DNA from: an uncultured Saprospiraceae bacterium
GTDB taxonomy: Bacteria > Bacteroidota > Bacteroidia > Chitinophagales > Saprospiraceae
Assembly: GCA_937926205.1 (NCBI GenBank)
Contig: CALEYL010000053.1
Coordinates: 127,440 to 191,439, forward strand
Length of the DNA: 64,000 bases
Direction: 5' to 3'
This document shows positions 14,043 through 22,303 of the stretch, in pieces. Made by a program: the position numbers and the translations under genes. Within the stretch, counting starts at the first letter, position 1. Each line of letters opens with the position of its first letter. A model generated the notes under the pieces. It was given only the letters and a program-made list of their open reading frames with translations, had not been told where the DNA came from and made no database searches.

Positions 14043-15314
14043 TTACAACCGGGCCAGAACGGGGTAACTGTACGCAATTCCCGTTGCCACACTGTTGAAA
14101 TGATCTCCGGATTTAACGCGCCCTTCCCCGAAAAGACGATAAAACAGGTGCTGCATCGGCCTGACCAAAGAGGTTCCACCGGTCAGAAATACGGTATCGA
14201 TGTCATCAGGGGCAATGTCGCAGCGCTTTAGAAACGCCAGCAGGTAGTGATCGATCTTTTCCATATTTTTCCGAATGATCACCGATTCGAAGTCTTCAAT
14301 GGTGATGCTTTCCCGGATGTGGATGCCCGATTCTTCAAAATCAAAAGTGGAAACGTCTTCTGCTGTCAGGCCAAATTTTGCCTGTTCCACCTGTTTAAAC
14401 AGGAGGTAGCCGAGGTTTTGATCCACTAATGTTTGCAGGTTTTTGATCCGGTAGTCGTTTCCGGAAAAAACATACGACTTCCGGATCGATTCCCGCCATT
14501 TGACGGTGTCCAGAAAGTTCATTTTTTCCCAGGAGCAAATGTTGGTGAAATACGACATCGGCACATCCAGCCACTTGCCGGGTTCAAATTGCTCCTTCAC
14601 ACCCCGCCCGAAATGGGGCGTTCCCCGGTGCCACATAATGTCGGAATCGAAACTGTCGCCTCCGATGTAGATGCCGCCTTTGGCGACCATATCTCTACTC
14701 CGGTCGGGGTTGTGAATGGCCTTCGGATCGAGGTGCATGATGGAAAAATCGGAGGTACCGCCGCCAAAATCGCCGACGAGAACCAATTCTTTCTGCTGAA
14801 TCTTCCGCTCGTAGGTGAATGCTGCACCAATCGGTTCCAACTGGAAATAAAAGGTTTCAAAACCAGCCAGGCGCGCTGCTTTAGACAGACGATCCTGCGC
14901 CAGTTTGTCTTTTTCCGGGTTTTCGTCAAATACCACCGGCCGGCCGATCACCGCAACCCGGATGTCTTCGCCCAGAAACGCATCGGCCTGCTTCTTCAGA
15001 AACTGCAACACCATCGCGACAAGGTCTTCCGCTTTGAATTTTTTGCCTGAAATTTTGGTATCGTGAAAGCTCTTGTTGGGCAATACCCGCTTGATGGATT
15101 TCATGAATCGCCCCTGCATGCGGCTTTCCACATAGCGCTCAACAGCCTCCTGCCCTACCGAATAGGTGATGGCGCTTTTGATGTTTTGCGCATCGGGAAA
15201 AAACAGCAATGAGGGTGTTGTGAACATCCTGACGATTTCGTTGGTCTCCGTATCGAGGATGGCCAGCGCCGAATTGGTGGTGCCGAAATCGATTCCATAG
15301 ATGTATTTGTTCAT
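14043..15314 (-). CDS. Hsp70-family chaperone-like protein (YegD type)
   Basis: 423 residues, shorter than DnaK (~640) because the substrate-binding domain is missing. Actin-like ATPase motifs: phosphate-1 YGIDFGTTNSALAI (residues 4-17), phosphate-2 VLVGDFGGGTSDFSI, adenosine motif VFLTGGTSLVRPM, and the EPIGAAFTYE connection. The architecture matches YegD-like Hsp70 proteins whose client is unknown. It follows moaC on the same strand by 13 nt, so both are probably co-transcribed, though no functional link is evident. Confidence 0.9.
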   Translation of the reverse strand: MNKYIYGIDFGTTNSALAILDTETNEIVRMFTTPSLLFFPDAQNIKSAITYSVGQEAVERYVESRMQGRFMKSIKRVLPNKSFHDTKISGKKFKAEDLVAMVLQFLKKQADAFLGEDIRVAVIGRPVVFDENPEKDKLAQDRLSKAARLAGFETFYFQLEPIGAAFTYERKIQQKELVLVGDFGGGTSDFSIMHLDPKAIHNPDRSRDMVAKGGIYIGGDSFDSDIMWHRGTPHFGRGVKEQFEPGKWLDVPMSYFTNICSWEKMNFLDTVKWRESIRKSYVFSGNDYRIKNLQTLVDQNLGYLLFKQVEQAKFGLTAEDVSTFDFEESGIHIRESITIEDFESVIIRKNMEKIDHYLLAFLKRCDIAPDDIDTVFLTGGTSLVRPMQHLFYRLFGEGRVKSGDHFNSVATGIAYSYPVLARL

Positions 15315-15327
15315 GGGTATATGTTCT

Positions 15328-15813
15328 TTATTCCTCCCGCTTAAAATCCCTTTTCCCCCCGGTTTTTTCCATCAGTTTCACCTCACGGATGACGATGTCG
15401 TGGGAAAAAGCTTTGCACATGTCGTAGATGGTGAGGGCAGCCAGCGTGGCCCCGGTGAGGGCTTCCATTTCTATACCGGTTTTGGCGTTGATGGATGCGG
15501 TGCATTCTACCACCACCTCCTGCCGCTCATTCACATGGATTTTCACCGAGCAGTGGTCCATCCCCAGGGGGTGGCAAAGCGGAATGAGTTCTCCCGTCTT
15601 TTTAGCCGCCATCACCCCGGCAATGATGGCCGTTTGGAAAACAGGCCCTTTGGGGGTGTGGATGTCGTCGCGTTCCAACAGGTCCATGACTGCCTGAGGC
15701 AGGTGAATGATGGCGCGGGCGCGGGCACTGCGCGTTGTGACGGCTTTTTCGGAGACGTTCACCATCGCAGGGTCGCCCGAGGCGTCAAGATGGGTGAAAG
15801 TTGGGTTGGACAT
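15328..15813 (-). CDS. moaC: Cyclic pyranopterin monophosphate synthase MoaC
   Basis: 161 residues from the ATG at 15813, preferred because MSNPTFTHLD aligns with typical MoaC starts; an upstream start at 15834 adds seven residues. Conserved blocks are all visible: DPAMVNVSEKAVTTRSARA, GPVFQTAIIAGVMAAKKTGELIPLCHPL split here as KGPVFQTAIIAGV and KKTGELIPLCHPLGMD, and EMEALTGATLAALTIYDMCKA. MoaC converts the MoaA product into cyclic pyranopterin in molybdenum cofactor biosynthesis. No other moa or moe gene is in the window. It lies upstream of the Hsp70-like gene in one unit. Confidence 0.96.
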   Translation of the reverse strand: MSNPTFTHLDASGDPAMVNVSEKAVTTRSARARAIIHLPQAVMDLLERDDIHTPKGPVFQTAIIAGVMAAKKTGELIPLCHPLGMDHCSVKIHVNERQEVVVECTASINAKTGIEMEALTGATLAALTIYDMCKAFSHDIVIREVKLMEKTGGKRDFKREE

Positions 15814-15873
15814 GGGTGCGTGGTTTTTAATCAAAAATCAAATCTTATTCCATTCGGAGCTTTAGTCCTTTAA

Positions 15874-15904
15874 GAGGTAACACTTTTTGGGAAGGTGTCA
15901 CCTC
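15874..15904 (-). terminator. Hairpin just after pcm, probable terminator
   Basis: GAGGTAACAC (15874-15883) pairs with GTGTCACCTC (15895-15904) except for one position. It begins 5 nt after the pcm stop codon on the minus strand. There is no strong T run, so termination may be partial. Confidence 0.5.
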
Positions 15905-15908
15905 TGCG

Positions 15909-16589
15909 TCACTTCTTTTCCAGCCCTTTTAAAAAAGGGACAAACCGGAAATCGCCCATCACTTTTTCATCGTAGCGGGTCTCGTCTATGCGCTCAATGC
16001 GGTACATTTTCTGAGATTTTTTACCGACCGGAATGACCATGACCCCGCCGATCGCCAGTTGCTGGAGCAGGGCTTCGGGTACTTCGGGCGCGCCGGCAGT
16101 GACCATGATTTTGTTGAAGGGGCTAAACTCCGGCAATCCTTTAAATCCGTCGCGGTGAAAACAGCGGATATTGCTCATATTCAGGCTGTGCAGCATTTCT
16201 TTCGCTTTGAGGTAAAGCGATTCCTGGCGTTCAACGGTGTACACGCGTCCGCCGAGCAAAGACAGCACAGCTGCCTGATAGCCGGATCCCGTGCCAATTT
16301 CCAGTACTTTTTCGCGGGGTTGGACATTCAGCAGACTGCTCATATAAGCCACCGTGTAGGGTTGCGATATCGTCTGCTCGTTACCTATGGGAAAAGGTTT
16401 GTCTTCATAAGCCCATTCTTCAAATGCCTTGTCGAGGAAAAAGTGACGGGGCAAAGCGCCCATCGCTTCCAGCACGCGCTCATCGCTGATGCCTTTTTTT
16501 TGCAGTTCGCCGATCAGGCGGCGGCGCAAACCTTTATGACGGTACGTGTCTTTCACGGATCTTGTTTTCGGATTTTTTGCCACTTCCAA
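15909..16589 (-). CDS. pcm: Protein-L-isoaspartate O-methyltransferase
   Basis: 226 residues, standard for the family. It methylates L-isoaspartyl residues with S-adenosylmethionine to start repair of damaged proteins. Visible motifs: LPRHFFLDKAFEEWAYEDKP, GNEQTISQPYTVAYM, the SAM-binding VLEIGTGSGYQAAVLS, and FNKIMVTAGAPEVPEALLQQL. The N-terminal ~20 residues are basic and variable. It is divergent from the phosphohexomutase gene (about 100-nt shared promoter region). Confidence 0.95.
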   Translation of the reverse strand: MEVAKNPKTRSVKDTYRHKGLRRRLIGELQKKGISDERVLEAMGALPRHFFLDKAFEEWAYEDKPFPIGNEQTISQPYTVAYMSSLLNVQPREKVLEIGTGSGYQAAVLSLLGGRVYTVERQESLYLKAKEMLHSLNMSNIRCFHRDGFKGLPEFSPFNKIMVTAGAPEVPEALLQQLAIGGVMVIPVGKKSQKMYRIERIDETRYDEKVMGDFRFVPFLKGLEKK

Positions 16590-16630
16590 TCAAATGTGAG
16601 TGATGTGGCAAACAGTCCCCGCCAAATTAC

Positions 16631-16638
16631 TATTTTTG
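16631..16638 (+). promoter_or_regulatory. -7 promoter box of the phosphohexomutase gene
   Basis: TATTTTTG, a perfect TAnnTTTG match, about 52 nt upstream of the ATG at 16691 in the pcm/phosphohexomutase divergent gap. Confidence 0.55.
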
Positions 16639-16690
16639 CCTGCAATCTTGCCTATCTGCTGACGGGCATCACCAACAACTTTTTTTCAAC

Positions 16691-18088
16691 ATGGACAAAA
16701 TCGTATTTGGTACAGACGGCTGGCGCGCCATTATTGCGCAGGATTACACGGTAGAAAACGTAAAACGCGTGGCGGAAGGTACTGCCAGGTGGTTGAAAAA
16801 AACGGGCGGACACAGTGTAGTCATTGGTTATGATTGTCGTTTTGCCGGGCAGTTATTTTCCGAAACAACTGCAGGCGTACTGGGCGCCTATGGCATCAAA
16901 GTCTGGCTGGATACGAAATTCATCAGCACGCCAATGGTGTCGCTGGGCGTTGCCAAAATCGGCGCCAGCCTCGGCGTAGTCATTACGGCGAGCCACAACC
17001 CGCCTTCCTACAATGGCTACAAGCTCAAATCGCACCTCGGCGGTCCGATGTCGCAAAACCAAATCACTGAAGTAGAAAACGAAACACCCGATGTCTGCAC
17101 CGTTGAGCCAATGTCGCTCAAAGCGATGGAGCAGGCCGGGCTGCTGGAGTACCGCGATTTTGAAAAAATATACCTCGACCACGTTGCGGCCAATTTTGAC
17201 CTTGCGCTCATGAGCCGCAAAAGCAATCGAATGGCTTACGATGCGATGTACGGCGCCGGACAGGATGCCATGCGCAAACTTTTCCCCGACGCCACCTTGC
17301 TGCATTGCGACTACAATCCTTCTTTCAAAGGGCAGGCGCCGGAACCCATTCACCGCAACCTCTCGGAGTTGTCGGCACTGATCCGCAACAACCCGAACCT
17401 TGACCTCGGCATCGCCACCGACGGCGACGCTGACCGCATCGGCATGTACGACGGCGAAGGCAATTTTGTGGATTCACACCACATTCTGTTGCTCTTGCTG
17501 CTGTATACCCATCGGTACAAAAAACAAAGCGGCAAAGTGGTCGTCACTTTTTCCGTGACCGACAAGATGCGGAAAATGGCGCAAATCTTTGGCCTGGATG
17601 TGGAAGTGACCAAAATTGGCTTTAAATACATTGCCGACATCATGGCACAGGAAGATGTGCTGGTGGGCGGCGAAGAATCCGGCGGACTGGCTGTCAAAGG
17701 CCATATTCCGGAACGCGACGGCATCTGGATTGGCTTGATGATCCTGGAATTTATGGCCAAAACCGGTAAATCGCTCAGGGAACTCATCCAGGAAGTCTAC
17801 GAAGTGGTCGGGCCTTTCGCTTTCGACCGCGACGACCTGCACATCCTCGAATCGCAAAAACAAGCTGTCATAAAAGCCTGCAAAGAAGCACCTTACACGC
17901 AAATCGGCTCTTACAAAGTAGAATCTCTGGAGACAATCGACGGCTTCAAATACAACCTCGGCGACGACAAGTGGGTGATGATCCGCCCTTCAGGTACCGA
18001 ACCAGTCCTTCGGGTGTATGCCCAGGCGCCGGATATGGCGGAAGTGCGGGTGATGCTGGATGCGGCCAGGGCGACGATGGGGGTGTGA
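16691..18088 (+). CDS. Phosphoglucomutase/phosphomannomutase (alpha-D-phosphohexomutase)
   Basis: 465 residues. The four-domain phosphohexomutase signatures are in order: FGTDGWRAII (residues ~6-15), catalytic phosphoserine loop TASHNPPSYNG (Ser near 100), metal loop ATDGDADRIGMYD, sugar loop GGEESGGL and phosphate-binding loop RPSGTEPVLRVY. It interconverts hexose-1- and 6-phosphates for polysaccharide and cell-envelope precursors; glucose versus mannose preference cannot be decided from sequence alone. Flanked by pcm and a GH113-like gene without obvious operon partners. Confidence 0.94.
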   Translation: MDKIVFGTDGWRAIIAQDYTVENVKRVAEGTARWLKKTGGHSVVIGYDCRFAGQLFSETTAGVLGAYGIKVWLDTKFISTPMVSLGVAKIGASLGVVITASHNPPSYNGYKLKSHLGGPMSQNQITEVENETPDVCTVEPMSLKAMEQAGLLEYRDFEKIYLDHVAANFDLALMSRKSNRMAYDAMYGAGQDAMRKLFPDATLLHCDYNPSFKGQAPEPIHRNLSELSALIRNNPNLDLGIATDGDADRIGMYDGEGNFVDSHHILLLLLLYTHRYKKQSGKVVVTFSVTDKMRKMAQIFGLDVEVTKIGFKYIADIMAQEDVLVGGEESGGLAVKGHIPERDGIWIGLMILEFMAKTGKSLRELIQEVYEVVGPFAFDRDDLHILESQKQAVIKACKEAPYTQIGSYKVESLETIDGFKYNLGDDKWVMIRPSGTEPVLRVYAQAPDMAEVRVMLDAARATMGV

Positions 18089-18129
18089 AAAGCAGTAACT
18101 GCGAAGATTTGGAGGATGATGTCATTAAA

Positions 18130-18157
18130 GGCAAAATGCAAGTGGCAAACAGGCAAA
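18130..18157. repeat. Dispersed GGCAAA-rich repeat copy
   Basis: 28 nt nearly identical (three changes, one gap) to 8360-8388 inside the nos inverted repeat. It lies in the 152-bp gap between the phosphohexomutase and GH113-like genes and has no inverted partner here. Confidence 0.55.
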
Positions 18158-18240
18158 CTATAATCCGACAAGCATGTTTTGTACTTATTGAGAAAGCTCC
18201 TTCAAGCGCTTTGTTAATCTGATAAATAACGCTCGACTAT

Positions 18241-20520
18241 ATGCAGTATCCCCGACTCATCATCATCCTCTTTGCCATCTCACTCAGCGTTCTCGGCGCC
18301 TGCCAGAATGACCCCCTTGCCGGCGAAGGCCCCCTGCCCTCCCGGCGTGATCTGATGCGCGCCATGCGTCAATCGGGTGCCATGCTGATGGTATATGGGG
18401 AAGCGCAGCACAGTCTTTACCGCGAACTGGCCGATTCCATTCGGGCACAACCGGCCTGGCGGGGCATGAAGATGGAAGCCAAAAGTGATGCGGAAGTCAC
18501 GGAAGAAGAATTGACCCAAAAACCGCTGCTGCTGCTGGGCACGACAAGTTCGAATAAAATCATCCGGCGGCTTGCTGAAAAACTTCCCGTCAGGCTGGAG
18601 AGCCGGCGCTTTCACTTCGACGGCGCCTGGTTTGAAGCCGCACAGGATGTATTTAAACTCTTTTTTTACCCTAACCCCCTGAACGTCAGGCTGCCGATTT
18701 TTCTTTTTACCGGCAATGACGACGCGGAAATAGTGTCTTTGCTGAAGCAAAAATATGCAGACAACTGGCCCGAAATGTTGCGATCAGGCTGGGGATATGA
18801 AGTCTACGGGAACAGCGAACTGCGCATTGCCGGCAACCTGGCAGATTCCACCTGGCAATTCGACAAGGCCATCCATTTCAATTTTTCCAACAATAAAACC
18901 ACCCTGGCCCAAAGCGGGCGCTTTAAATTCACCGGTCAGTCAGATTTATTTTCCCAACAACAACTCAACAACCTGGCGGCTCATTGCGAAGCTGCCTTTA
19001 GCAGCATCTGTAGTTTTCTGGAAAAAACCTGCCCGCCACTGGAAGTTTCCTACCGCCTTTTCGGATCGGTGGAGTCGAAGGGCCTTCAGCAAAACTCCAT
19101 GCGCATCGCCGATGTCAATTTTAAGCGCGAGGAAGTTTCAGTCGTGATAAACGAAATTTTCCGGGGCGACCAGTTGCAGATGGAAAACGAACTGCTGCTG
19201 CGCAAGCTGTTGGGGGCGCCAAAAACGGAAGCGCTGGAAAAGGGGCTGGCCATCCGGTTTACATCCAACTGGTATGAAAAAGGCTGGGATTACTGGGCGC
19301 AGCGGCTGTATTGCTCCGGCAACCTGCCCCCCATTTCTGATTTAATGAACAACGGTCTCTTTAGTCAGGAATCGGATCTGGTCATGGGCTGTACCTCAGC
19401 TGCATTTGCCGATTTTCTGATTAACTACTGGGGCAAAGAAGATTTTCTTTTGCGCTACGCAAACTGGCCTGCCGGTACCGCTGAGCTGCCTGCACTGGAA
19501 ACTGCCTGGCAAAAACACCTGGCCACGCGCTACGCCGATTGCGGAAGTGCAGACAATACGAGCACAAAATTGCCTTACCTGAAAGGCTACAATTTTGCCC
19601 ACGAAGGCTACCGCATTTACAATGGATACGGCTCTAAACTGGCGCAGCAATCCATCCAAAAACTTCACGACATCGGCGGCAATGCCATTGCCATCGTCCC
19701 GTATTCCTATATGGAAAGCAATAGTAAACCAAGTTTTTTGCCGTTTGCAGGCAGTGGCGGCGACGAAAATGATGAATCGGTGGTGTTTTCACATTCAGAA
19801 GCGCAAAAATTGGGCATGAAAACCTTACTGAAGCCGCAACTCTGGATGGGACGCAGCTGGTCGGGGTATCTTGAAATGACCAATGAGGCTGACTGGCAGG
19901 CGTTTTTTGGGTATTATTACCGTTGGATTCGCCACTACGCCCTGCTGGCAGAGATTTACCATTTCGATGCTTTGAGTGTTGGGGTGGAAATGGTCAAAAC
20001 TACCCGCCAGCGCCCGAACGACTGGCGGGCAATGATCGCCAAAATCCGAAAACTCTACAGTGGGCAACTGACCTATTGCGCCAATTGGGGAGAAGATTTT
20101 GAACAACTGGCATTTGGCGATCAGCTCGATTTTATTGGCTTAAACTGCTATTACCCGCTCAGCGAAGGCGATTCTCCCAACCGGCAGGAAATGGAACAGC
20201 GCTTTGATAAAATCATGGCGAAGGCCGAGACAGTGAGCCGCAAATTCAACAAACCCATCGTCTTCACAGAAATTGGTTTTCGCAGTGTTCAGGCCCCCTG
20301 GAAAAATCCGCATGAGGAAGAAAATGGCCGTCCTCAGAACATGGAGCACCAGAAATTGTGCTACGAAGTCGTCGGCAAGGGGCTGAAAGGCAAAAGCTGG
20401 TGCAGCGGCGTTTTGTGGTGGAAATGGCCCAGCTATCTCGATTTTCAGGGCGATAGTTTTACGCCAAATGGCAAACCGGCAGAAGCGGCAGTATCAACGT
20501 GGTTCCGGGCCATGAAGTAA
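18241..20520 (+). CDS. Lipoprotein with GH113-like TIM-barrel domain
   Basis: 759 residues with lipobox SVLGAC20. The first ~430 residues are an uncharacterised region with a gluzincin-like helical layout (NELLLRKLLGAPKTEALEKGLAI, YWGKEDFLLRYANW) but no HExxH. From about residue 445 (GYNFAHEGYRIYNGYGS) a TIM barrel follows with features of GH113 mannanases: GMKTLLKPQLWMGRSWSG, CANWGEDFEQL, DFIGLNCYYPLSEGD, and KPIVFTEIGFRS with the probable nucleophile Glu in FTEIGF; SVGVEM may carry the acid/base Glu. So a surface glycoside hydrolase is likely, substrate unknown. Start ATG 18241 gives the clean signal peptide. Confidence 0.8.
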   Translation: MQYPRLIIILFAISLSVLGACQNDPLAGEGPLPSRRDLMRAMRQSGAMLMVYGEAQHSLYRELADSIRAQPAWRGMKMEAKSDAEVTEEELTQKPLLLLGTTSSNKIIRRLAEKLPVRLESRRFHFDGAWFEAAQDVFKLFFYPNPLNVRLPIFLFTGNDDAEIVSLLKQKYADNWPEMLRSGWGYEVYGNSELRIAGNLADSTWQFDKAIHFNFSNNKTTLAQSGRFKFTGQSDLFSQQQLNNLAAHCEAAFSSICSFLEKTCPPLEVSYRLFGSVESKGLQQNSMRIADVNFKREEVSVVINEIFRGDQLQMENELLLRKLLGAPKTEALEKGLAIRFTSNWYEKGWDYWAQRLYCSGNLPPISDLMNNGLFSQESDLVMGCTSAAFADFLINYWGKEDFLLRYANWPAGTAELPALETAWQKHLATRYADCGSADNTSTKLPYLKGYNFAHEGYRIYNGYGSKLAQQSIQKLHDIGGNAIAIVPYSYMESNSKPSFLPFAGSGGDENDESVVFSHSEAQKLGMKTLLKPQLWMGRSWSGYLEMTNEADWQAFFGYYYRWIRHYALLAEIYHFDALSVGVEMVKTTRQRPNDWRAMIAKIRKLYSGQLTYCANWGEDFEQLAFGDQLDFIGLNCYYPLSEGDSPNRQEMEQRFDKIMAKAETVSRKFNKPIVFTEIGFRSVQAPWKNPHEEENGRPQNMEHQKLCYEVVGKGLKGKSWCSGVLWWKWPSYLDFQGDSFTPNGKPAEAAVSTWFRAMK

Positions 20521-20574
20521 CCCCGGTTGGTCAGCTGCCAAATGCCCACACGCCATAAAACGAAAAAAAATCCC

Positions 20575-20582
20575 TAACTTTG
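20575..20582 (+). promoter_or_regulatory. -7 promoter box of the GNAT-nitrilase gene
   Basis: TAACTTTG, a perfect TAnnTTTG match and identical to the box at 641-648. It predicts a 5' untranslated region of about 115 nt before the ATG at 20703. No known riboswitch fold was recognised in that leader. Confidence 0.55.
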
Positions 20583-20702
20583 TACGCAATACTTGCCGCA
20601 TTAGCCGGTAAAGTGTGTAGCAACCTTCATCAACCTTCAGCGTTAACAAAAGGCAGGTTTTGAATTCCCTGCAGTGCCCGTGCACTGAAGATAAATTTTA
20701 CT

Positions 20703-22232
20703 ATGGAAATGATACAGAAAACAGGAAATATCGAACTGGAATTCCTGACACTCAACGATTATCAGGAGTTAAAAGAGGCCATGATTCAGGCTTATACCAA
20801 TATGCCGGATGCTTACTGGAAAGAAAGCCAGATTAAATCTCTCATTGACCGTTTCCCCGAGGGGCAGGTCGTGATAAAAGTAAACCACCAAATAGCAGGT
20901 TGCGCTTTATCCATCATTATAGACTATCATAAATTTGACGAACACCATACCTACAAGGAAATTACGGGAAATTATACTTTCAATACCCATTCGAAACGGG
21001 GAGACGTCCTCTACGGCATCGATGTGTTCATCAAACCTGAGTATCGCGGTTTGAGGCTCGGCAGAAGGCTTTATGACTACCGAAAAGAATTGTGCGAACG
21101 ACTCAATTTAAAAGGCATCGCCTTTGGAGGAAGAATCCCCAATTACCACAAATATGCCGATCAGATCACGCCCAAAGAATACATCGAAAAAGTCAGGAGA
21201 AAAGAAATCCACGACCCTGTCCTGAATTTCCAGATATCCAATGATTTTCACCCTTCAAAAATCCTGAAAGGTTATCTGGAAGGCGACCAGGCTTCTAATG
21301 AATACGCCGTTTTGCTGGAGTGGGACAATATTTATTACGAAAAGCCATCTAAAAAAACTGCCGCTCCCAAAACCGTCGTTCGCCTGGGCCTGATCCAATG
21401 GCAAATGAGAACGTACAAAGACCTGGACGAACTCATGCAGCAGGCCGAGTATTTTATTGATGCCGTTTCGGGTTATCGTTCCGACTTTGCCCTGTTTCCC
21501 GAGTTCTTTAACGCGCCGCTGATGGCCGAAAACAACCACATGTCGGAGCCAGATGCCATCCGGGAATTGTCGAAACATACTTCAGGCATTGTACAAAAAT
21601 TTTCGGAGTTAGCCATATCCTACAACATCAACATCATTACCGGCAGCATGCCCGAAATCAAGGACGAGTTGCTCTACAATGTGGGTTATCTGTGTAAACG
21701 AGACGGAACGATCGAACGCTATGAAAAACTGCATGTCACCCCTGATGAAGCAAGGATTTGGGGCATGCAGGGCGGCCATGAATTAAAAGCATTCGATACC
21801 GATTGCGGGAAAATCGGCATTCTGGTCTGTTACGATTCGGAGTTTCCGGAACTGAGCAGACTGCTGGCCGACGAAGGCATGGTCATCCTGTTTGTGCCTT
21901 TTCTTACCGACACCCAAAACGGGTATTCGCGGGTGCGGCATTGCGCACAGGCGCGGGCTATTGAAAACGAATGCTACGTGGCCATCGCCGGCAGTGTGGG
22001 CAACCTTCCGAATGTGCACAACATGGACATTCAGTTTGCCCAATCGATGGTCTTTACCCCCTGCGATTTTGCTTTCCCCACCAACGGGATCAAAGCAGAA
22101 GCCACGCCCAATACAGAAATGATCCTTATTGCCGATGTGGACATCGATTTGCTGCGGGAGTTGAACCAATTCGGAAGCGTCCGCAATCTGAAAGACAGAA
22201 GGAAGGACTTGTTTGAGTTGAAAAAACGCTGA
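20703..22232 (+). CDS. GNAT acetyltransferase fused to a nitrilase-superfamily amidohydrolase
   Basis: 509 residues. Residues ~10-215 form a GNAT domain (acetyl-CoA region IDVFIKPEYRGLRLGRRLYDY, then FGGRIPNYHKYADQI). Residues ~225-505 form a carbon-nitrogen hydrolase with the Glu-Lys-Cys triad: Glu in LFPEFFN (~266), Lys in RYEKLHVTP (~342) and Cys in ILVCYDSEFPEL (~376). This fusion is a recognised nitrilase branch found in many bacteria, often called carbon-nitrogen hydrolase/GNAT; its substrate is not established. Length and order are normal. It stands alone with its own promoter and a long leader. Confidence 0.93.
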   Translation: MEMIQKTGNIELEFLTLNDYQELKEAMIQAYTNMPDAYWKESQIKSLIDRFPEGQVVIKVNHQIAGCALSIIIDYHKFDEHHTYKEITGNYTFNTHSKRGDVLYGIDVFIKPEYRGLRLGRRLYDYRKELCERLNLKGIAFGGRIPNYHKYADQITPKEYIEKVRRKEIHDPVLNFQISNDFHPSKILKGYLEGDQASNEYAVLLEWDNIYYEKPSKKTAAPKTVVRLGLIQWQMRTYKDLDELMQQAEYFIDAVSGYRSDFALFPEFFNAPLMAENNHMSEPDAIRELSKHTSGIVQKFSELAISYNINIITGSMPEIKDELLYNVGYLCKRDGTIERYEKLHVTPDEARIWGMQGGHELKAFDTDCGKIGILVCYDSEFPELSRLLADEGMVILFVPFLTDTQNGYSRVRHCAQARAIENECYVAIAGSVGNLPNVHNMDIQFAQSMVFTPCDFAFPTNGIKAEATPNTEMILIADVDIDLLRELNQFGSVRNLKDRRKDLFELKKR

Positions 22233-22303
22233 TTATATCAAGTACCTTCGGGGACTTGTAAAGACCGGTTGCCAGTTATTTCCGGGCAAAAAAACTTTTG
22301 TAA

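Noticed and set aside
14433..15050. A 205-codon open frame on the plus strand
   Set aside because: Antisense to the Hsp70-like ATPase domain; no supporting pattern.
16059..16754. A 231-codon open frame spanning pcm antisense and the start of the phosphohexomutase
   Set aside because: It crosses two well-supported genes and a promoter box; the product has no domain.
20583..20702. Possible riboswitch in the ~115-nt leader of the GNAT-nitrilase gene
   Set aside because: No known riboswitch core or terminator hairpin could be recognised; only a short CAGTG/CACTG pairing.
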